64,000 bases of DNA from Leadbetterella sp964423865 (GTDB taxonomy: Bacteria; Bacteroidota; Bacteroidia; Cytophagales; Spirosomataceae), in NCBI GenBank assembly GCA_964423865.1, contig CAYRGN010000006.1:47524-111523 (forward strand), given 5' to 3'. A program made the position numbers and the translations under genes. Every line of letters begins with the position of its first letter. The stretch's first letter is position 1. Of the stretch, positions 58,967 to 64,000 are shown one piece after another. Under the pieces are notes generated by a model. It saw nothing but the letters and a program-made list of their open reading frames with translations, had not been told where the DNA came from and searched no databases.

Positions 58967-61296
58967 GCTTCGTACCGGAGTACCACAAAATATTTTCCCC
59001 TAAGGCCTTTTGAAGTCAGATCAAGTGTCTGAGGATAAGAAATGTGGTTAAAGTGCGTCTTGTAAACCTCCCGGCCTAACTGATCCACCACCAAAAGGTC
59101 TACGTTTTCCCGCTCCCCGTTTGAGGTCACCCATATAGTGCCGGAGGAAACCGGGTTAGGGTAGATACTGAACCCGGCCAGATTCGTATTTTCGGCTACC
59201 GGGAATTCGTCAGACAGCAAAGATACACAAGTCAGCATGCCCGCAGGCGTAGTATAACTGTGAAGTCCTTGCGCCTGGTACGTTCCGGCCTGTCCGATAT
59301 GGAGAAGAGCGTTACTCTCTCCGTCAATTTGGGTACCGTTCAGGCTCCACGCGTAATTCACTTCCGTGTCTACAGACTCTGCCTTCAGATAGAAAGGACC
59401 GTTATGGCTTAGCGCAGGCTTATCCGGATTGGCATAGAATTGGTAGCTCAGTGGGCTGGAAGCCGGGCTGGGGCAATCCGGCAGGCTATATAAAGTAGCG
59501 CTGACGAATCCGTAGGAATTATCCGTTAGGGTCACCTGGTCAGACGTTGAGCCGGTACTCCAGACCACATCCGCTCCCTGCTCATTATTGGTGATAGCCA
59601 CAGTGACGGTCTCTCCATCACACTTGTACCCGCCGCCATCCAAAAACATCAGCTGGGGTTGTGCCGGAGGAGGGGTAAAACTTACATTATAATTCTGTGT
59701 ACTGGCCGAATAACAATTCTGATCGGATTTGTACCGCGCGGAATAGCTTCCGTCATTATTTACAGTAAGTGCGTTGGCCACTGTTCCGGTACTCCACTCT
59801 ACATTGTATTTTGATGCGGCTACTTCAAGACGCAGGGACTTCCCTGTGCATCCTACCAGGCCCTCCGGGGCAGTAACTACCGGAACGGTTTTCAGGGAAA
59901 TATCGCCGATATTCAGGCGGTTCGAGCGGTAAATATTTCCCGTGGCATCGCGCACGGTCAGCTGGTAGGTACCGGCTCCGGAAGTGACCTCCCTTTCACG
60001 GGAAACCACGCTTCCTCCGGCATTCGTCCAATAATATTCCGAATAGTAGCCGGCCGGGCCTATCCTTACGGTACCGTTTCCGTTACAGTAGTGGCCCAGG
60101 GTCAGCACATCTTTGGCCAGGATGGGTGTGGAGGAAGTGAAGAAAGCATCGGTCAGCGCCCCGTTCCAGGCCATGGCCAGCTGGGTCAGGCCCATGCTTC
60201 CGGTCACGTTCTGAAAATGTCCACCGTCGTAACGGTTTTCCTGTATTCCGTCAGTAGAAGGCCCGGCCCAAACGTTAGGGACCGTGTTGATCACCATATT
60301 CTGGCCGTCAATCACCCGGTTATCTACGGTACCCTCGTAGCGGGATGCCCGCGACACCACCCAGGGAATCTGAGCGCCAATATCGGCTCTCGACTCTCGA
60401 ATAATGAAATAAAGGTTACTAAAATACTCGCTCGGGGAAAGACCGGCGCCGCTATTCGTAAAGCGGTCGTGTTCGCCCTGATGCCACAGCACGGAACGGA
60501 AACCGGTCAGGGTATTGATACTTTGCAGGGTAATGCGGAAAGCCCGGTAAGGCCCTCCGTGCATAAGCTCTGTGCCATAGATTTCATTATAGGTAGGAAT
60601 TCCCTCGGCCGACTGTCTCCAGTTGGTGGTGGAGGTTCCGGGAAACGCTGCATTAAAGAAGAGAACGGGCACGTTCAGCCGGCTTACCAGCATATCGCCC
60701 AGCTCCCCATAGCAATACGGGGTATACCCGGTGGGGCCTATCCCCTTACCGGCTTCCACTTTCCGGAAAGAAAGGTCGCTCAGGTAATCGGGAAAGTTTA
60801 GGTACTGATCTGTACCGTACGCGTCAAAATAATTGGGGACATACCCGTTCACCCGGTCGTCTACGGCCCCCTGCGCGTTGGGCGACAGCCCGTAGCCCTG
60901 GGCGTTCGACTGCCCGGCGATCAAAAACACTTCACCGATGCCCACCCGGTCCACCGAAGAAGAGAACAATACCGTTTCATTTTTTATCCCCCTTACGTCC
61001 AAGCGGTACCATCCGCCGGCATTCTGAATTTTACCCGAAAAGGCCTGTCCGCTCACTTTCGAGTCAATCACTTGCCAGGAGGTAGTAACGCCCTGTCCGG
61101 AAGTACGCGCCACCAGCCTGGCCTCTACCCGGTCACAATCCTGGGAGACATTGCCGTACACATTTACATATCCCAGATTGGCATTATTCCTTTGGAAGAC
61201 CATTCTCTCCACCGGGAACCTAACCCCAATCTGCGCCATACACCACACAGGAAAAAATACAAAAAAAGAAATGGATATTACTTTTTTATATGCCAT
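58930..61296 (-). CDS. Secreted SGNH/sialate-O-acetylesterase-like protein with T9SS sorting domain
   Basis: 788 residues. Signal peptide (1-21, ending CMAQ), then an Ig-like region, then a SASA-type SGNH domain (about 118-375): IAGQSNAQGYG near 125 with the nucleophile Ser, LWHQGEHDRF near 270 with the GxH block, and DGGHFQN near 357 with the Asp/His. Four Ig-like beta-sandwich segments follow (about 395-690, VLTLGHYCNGNGTVRIG, SLRLEVAASKYNVEWSTG). The last 75 residues (FSIYPNPVSSGTIWV, GREVYKTHF, LRGKYFVVLRY) are a type A T9SS sorting domain, so it is a surface or extracellular deacetylase. Glycan substrate unknown. Confidence 0.88.
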   Translation of the reverse strand: MAYKKVISISFFVFFPVWCMAQIGVRFPVERMVFQRNNANLGYVNVYGNVSQDCDRVEARLVARTSGQGVTTSWQVIDSKVSGQAFSGKIQNAGGWYRLDVRGIKNETVLFSSSVDRVGIGEVFLIAGQSNAQGYGLSPNAQGAVDDRVNGYVPNYFDAYGTDQYLNFPDYLSDLSFRKVEAGKGIGPTGYTPYCYGELGDMLVSRLNVPVLFFNAAFPGTSTTNWRQSAEGIPTYNEIYGTELMHGGPYRAFRITLQSINTLTGFRSVLWHQGEHDRFTNSGAGLSPSEYFSNLYFIIRESRADIGAQIPWVVSRASRYEGTVDNRVIDGQNMVINTVPNVWAGPSTDGIQENRYDGGHFQNVTGSMGLTQLAMAWNGALTDAFFTSSTPILAKDVLTLGHYCNGNGTVRIGPAGYYSEYYWTNAGGSVVSREREVTSGAGTYQLTVRDATGNIYRSNRLNIGDISLKTVPVVTAPEGLVGCTGKSLRLEVAASKYNVEWSTGTVANALTVNNDGSYSARYKSDQNCYSASTQNYNVSFTPPPAQPQLMFLDGGGYKCDGETVTVAITNNEQGADVVWSTGSTSDQVTLTDNSYGFVSATLYSLPDCPSPASSPLSYQFYANPDKPALSHNGPFYLKAESVDTEVNYAWSLNGTQIDGESNALLHIGQAGTYQAQGLHSYTTPAGMLTCVSLLSDEFPVAENTNLAGFSIYPNPVSSGTIWVTSNGERENVDLLVVDQLGREVYKTHFNHISYPQTLDLTSKGLRGKYFVVLRYEAQSKTFPMVFVK

Positions 61297-61308
61297 GAAG
61301 CTCTGTGA

Positions 61309-62340
61309 TTATACACCAATAAACTGTTTCAAAAATCGCTGATCGTTTTCAAAAAACAAACGCAGGTCATTAATGCCATATTTGAGCATGGTGATCCGTT
61401 CTATCCCCATTCCAAAGGCAAAACCCGTATATTCTTCAGGATCAATACCGCAGTTGGCGAGTACCTGGGGATCTACCATACCAGACCCCGCAATTTCCAC
61501 CCAGCCCGAGTGCTTGCAGATATTGCAACCTTCTCCCCCGCAGATAAAGCAGGTGACGTCAATTTCAGCGCTGGGTTCTGTAAACGGGAAATACGAAGGG
61601 CGAAGACGAATCTGCGTGTCTTTCCCGAACATTTCCTTTGAAAAGTGAAGTAGCGTATCTTTGAGATCTTTGAAGGATACATTTTTATCGATATACAAGC
61701 CTTCTACCTGGTGAAACTGGCAGTGCGCCCGGGCTGAAATGGCCTCATTCCGGTACACCCGGCCTGCCATGATGGAACGTACCGGGGGCTTTTTCCGGTC
61801 CATCAGCCGAATCTGCACATTGGAAGTATGCGTTCTCAGCAGAAGGTCATCGCGGGTAGCGTCTGCCTTTCCCACAAAGAAAGTATCCTGCATTTCACGT
61901 GCGGGGTGATTTTCGGCAAAATTAAGGGCAGAAAAGTTATACCAGTCGTACTCGATCTCGGGTCCGTCTTCGGCGTTAAAACCCATGCGGGAAAAGATTT
62001 CCACAATCCGGCGTCTGACAATGCTCAAAGGGTGAAGGCTCCCCTGGCGGTCGGGTATAACAGGCAGGGTAAGGTCTTCCGTAGAATCCTTTCCCGTCTC
62101 GGAAGACGAAGCGCTGCCATGCAGAGAAGCGTATATCTCCTCCAGCTTATTTTTCAGAACATTCAGTTGCTGCCCTACGGCCCTTTTTTGTTCTCCGTTT
62201 ACCTTTTTAAAATCTTCAAACAATCCACTTAATTTCCCCTTTTTACTTAGAAAGGTTAACCTGAACTGTTCTGCATTTCCACCGGCCGACTTCTGAAATT
62301 CTTCCGCGGCGGCCTGTATTTTTTCTATGCTGTCTAACAC
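61309..62340 (-). CDS. pheS: Phenylalanyl-tRNA synthetase alpha subunit
   Basis: 343 residues from GTG 62340 (VLDSIEKIQAAAEEF). A -7 box TATATTTG (62362-62369) lies just upstream and excludes the longer frame. With PheT it charges tRNA-Phe. An N-terminal coiled coil (1-90) is followed by the class II core: motif 1 near 125 (GPEIEYDWYNFSALN), motif 2 near 195-215 (RTHTSNVQIRLM, RVYRNEAISA, HCQFHQVEGLYID), FPFTEPSAEIDV near 256 and motif 3 GMGIERITMLKYGI near 315. Length fits. Confidence 0.95.
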   Translation of the reverse strand: MLDSIEKIQAAAEEFQKSAGGNAEQFRLTFLSKKGKLSGLFEDFKKVNGEQKRAVGQQLNVLKNKLEEIYASLHGSASSSETGKDSTEDLTLPVIPDRQGSLHPLSIVRRRIVEIFSRMGFNAEDGPEIEYDWYNFSALNFAENHPAREMQDTFFVGKADATRDDLLLRTHTSNVQIRLMDRKKPPVRSIMAGRVYRNEAISARAHCQFHQVEGLYIDKNVSFKDLKDTLLHFSKEMFGKDTQIRLRPSYFPFTEPSAEIDVTCFICGGEGCNICKHSGWVEIAGSGMVDPQVLANCGIDPEEYTGFAFGMGIERITMLKYGINDLRLFFENDQRFLKQFIGV

Positions 62341-62361
62341 CCCTGGATTTTTTTTAATCCG

Positions 62362-62369
62362 CAAATATA
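62362..62369 (-). promoter_or_regulatory. -7 promoter box of pheS
   Basis: TATATTTG on the minus strand, 22 nt before the GTG start; it decides the start. Confidence 0.65.
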
Positions 62370-62580
62370 CTATATACCTGAAATTTCTAAATAAGCGTAT
62401 ATCATTTTGTCCCATTTATAACGCAGGCAGCCCGTTTTTATTCAATAACAGGATATCTCATTGCAGCGGCTTTGCGGGAATGAAAGTTACAATGCTACCA
62501 CTCAGTCAGGAAAATGAAAGTTTAAAAATAACAAATTCAAAGGCTTAATGTGTCTATATTTACGAAAATTTATTCTTCGC

Positions 62581-63816
62581 ATGGCCTTAAACTATATTTG
62601 GGTAGCTTTCTTTCTGATTGCGCTGGTGGTGGCGCTGTTCAAATGGATATTCCTTGGCGACACGCTCATTTTTAAACAGATCGTAGACGGCATGTTCAGT
62701 TCGGCGGAAATGGCCGTGATGACCATCGCCCTGCCCCTCGCGGGAGTGATGACCTTTTTTATGGGGGTCCTGAAGCTCGGCGAAGAAGCCGGCGTCATCC
62801 GTCTGCTCGCCCGGGTAATCTCTCCCTTTTTCAGTCGCCTCTTCCCCGAAGTACCCAAAGATCACCCGGCCAACGGACAGATGATCATGAATTTCTCGGC
62901 CAATATGCTGGGGCTTGATAACGCGGCTACGCCCTTCGGACTAAAAGCCATGCAAAGCCTTCAGGAGCTGAACACCAAACCGGATACCGCCAGCAACGCC
63001 CAGATTATGTTCATGGTCTTGCACAGCGCGGGCCCCGTACTCATCCCCATCTCCATTATGGCGCAACGGGCCATCTACGAAGCCGCCGACCCTTCGGATA
63101 TCTTCATTCCCGCCCTGATTTCCGTTTATGTGGCTACCCTTACGGGGCTGCTCTTTGTGGGGATCAAACAGCGGATCAATTTCTTTGACCGGGTATTGTT
63201 TTCCTGGCTGGTGGGCCTTACCGCCTTTGTAGGGTTTATTCTCTGGTATTTCTCCCGTTTAAGCAAGGAAGAAATTGAAACTACCTCGGGCATCGTTAGC
63301 AACCTGATCCTTTTCCTGTTTGTGGCGGGTTTCGCGGGCGCCGCTTTCTACAAAAAAGTGGATGTCTTTCCCAAATTTGTGGAGGGGGCCAAAGCGGGCT
63401 TTGAGACTTCTGTGAAAGTCATGCCGTACCTGGTAGGTATGCTGGTGGCCATTAGCGTATTCCGGGCTTCCGGCACACTCAATTATATCGTGGATTTCTT
63501 CAAGTGGATCTTTAGTTTCACCGGGCTTAATACGGAATTCACCCACGCCCTGCCCACCGCGCTCATGCACCCCCTGAGCGGCAGCGGATCGCGTGCCATG
63601 ATGATTGAAGCCATGAAAGAGTACGGCGTAGATTCTTTTGTAGGAAGGCTGTCCTGCGTCTTCCAGGCCTGTTCAGATACCATCCTCTATATTCTGGCCC
63701 TGTATTTTGGTAGTGTAAGCATTAAAAATACACGGTATACACTTTGGGCGGGGCTGCTGGCCGATTTCGCAGGGGTGGTGACAGCCATCGTAGTGTCGTA
63801 TATTTTCTTTTACTAA
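62581..63816 (+). CDS. Nucleoside-recognition (Gate) domain membrane protein, SpmA-SpmB-like fusion
   Basis: 411 residues from ATG 62581. Two Gate (nucleoside recognition) membrane halves can be seen: the first, SpmA-like (about 40-200), with FSANMLGLDNAATPFGLKAM near 105-124; the second, SpmB-like (250-411), with LMHPLSGSGSRAMMIEAM near 330-347 and VFQACSDTILYILALYFG near 360. In spore-formers SpmA and SpmB act in spore-core dehydration; in Bacteroidota the single fused form is common and its role is not known. The upstream frame to 62548 is non-typical. Confidence 0.85.
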   Translation: MALNYIWVAFFLIALVVALFKWIFLGDTLIFKQIVDGMFSSAEMAVMTIALPLAGVMTFFMGVLKLGEEAGVIRLLARVISPFFSRLFPEVPKDHPANGQMIMNFSANMLGLDNAATPFGLKAMQSLQELNTKPDTASNAQIMFMVLHSAGPVLIPISIMAQRAIYEAADPSDIFIPALISVYVATLTGLLFVGIKQRINFFDRVLFSWLVGLTAFVGFILWYFSRLSKEEIETTSGIVSNLILFLFVAGFAGAAFYKKVDVFPKFVEGAKAGFETSVKVMPYLVGMLVAISVFRASGTLNYIVDFFKWIFSFTGLNTEFTHALPTALMHPLSGSGSRAMMIEAMKEYGVDSFVGRLSCVFQACSDTILYILALYFGSVSIKNTRYTLWAGLLADFAGVVTAIVVSYIFFY

Positions 63817-63851
63817 GCCACGGCTCTTTGACTCTTGGATACTTTAGGTCG

Positions 63852-63918
63852 AAGCGGAGCCTCCACTTGTTAAGGTCCGGACGGAGTCTTGTCAGGTCGA
63901 AGCGGAGTCTCCACTTGA
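63852..63918. repeat. Direct repeat AGGTCGAAGCGGAGYCTCCACTTG near the right edge
   Basis: Two near-identical 24-nt copies (about 63852 and 63894) separated by a related AAGGTCCGGACGGAGTCTTG unit. GC-rich arms GCGGAG/CTCCAC-like segments within each copy are partly self-complementary. No gene in the last 184 nt. Confidence 0.7.
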
Positions 63919-64000
63919 GGGACTCTGCTTATCTTTATCGTCCAACAGAACAAGGGCATCCACTGATTTTATTCCCTTTTTTGCATATTTTTCAGATTCT

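Noticed and set aside
61309..62415. Longer pheS start at 62415
   Set aside because: The -7 promoter box at 62362-62369 lies inside that extension and the extra residues do not resemble PheS.
1..64000. CRISPR array, insertion sequence or prophage
   Set aside because: No regular repeat-spacer array, transposase or phage gene was seen; XerD is the housekeeping recombinase.

Overview
The window comes from a member of the Bacteroidota, probably a cytophagian or chitinophagian relative. Four things support this. The lipid A operon carries the LpxC-FabZ fusion typical of the phylum. Many genes have the Bacteroidota -7 box TAnnTTTG (accB also has a TTTG -33 box 19 nt upstream). There is an Oar-like TonB receptor. 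The 788-residue esterase ends in a type IX secretion sorting domain. Most of the window is well-packed chromosomal housekeeping DNA; the accessory parts are the left 4 kb, the MBOAT block and the intergenic repeats.

Positions 1-3500 (minus strand) hold the most unusual locus. A LuxR/NarL response regulator is followed by a 161-residue protein of unknown family with a T-x-T-x4-C tail, an APH-like kinase, and a HopA1-family protein that runs off the left edge. The kinase plus HopA1 pair is the enzyme set of class V lanthipeptides and thioamitides, so this may be an undescribed Bacteroidota RiPP system. Next to it is a BrnT-like toxin gene broken by a frameshift, with its CopG-like antitoxin intact.

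4.3-12.5 kb: glnS, a crotonase, a tiny membrane peptide, then rsgA-merR-dprA-uvrB and a DUF4920 lipoprotein-like or periplasmic protein. 12.6-20.5 kb is one minus-strand train: a conserved 137-residue protein, glycosylasparaginase, alpha-L-fucosidase, an HD phosphohydrolase, lpxD, lpxC/fabZ, lpxA and an ABC ATPase. The first enzymes look like an N-glycan core-degrading pair; the later genes make lipid A.

20.5-26 kb: alanine dehydrogenase, tsaE, a DUF5053 protein and an 1100-residue Oar-like TonB receptor. 26.7-33.7 kb: gpmI, then a divergent MBOAT acyltransferase with its SGNH-like partner, followed by two tandem paralogous polytopic membrane proteins. 33.7-40.4 kb: a secreted endonuclease/phosphatase-family protein, a UvrD/PcrA helicase, an ECF sigma with putative membrane anti-sigma, gmk, nadD and coaX.

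40.5-46.4 kb is a fatty-acid and translation cluster (yceD, rpmF, plsX, fabH, a beta-barrel-like protein, efp, accB, accC). 46.4-56.6 kb: DUF2853, an outer-membrane-like protein, a phosphohexomutase, an HsdR-N nuclease-like protein, AMP nucleosidase, a TPR protein, xerD, OsmC, an aminopeptidase P, DUF1460 and an Lrp regulator. At 56.75-56.98 kb lies an unclassified structured RNA gene with tRNA-like ends, its own promoter and a strong terminator. The rest holds ribBA, a TrmH methyltransferase, the T9SS esterase, pheS and a fused SpmA/SpmB-like transporter.

Several genes (gpmI, uvrD, gmk, pgm, pepP, lrp) are followed by short-unit iterated repeats that often fold back on themselves. This is a recurring 3'-end architecture that ordinary annotation does not name.
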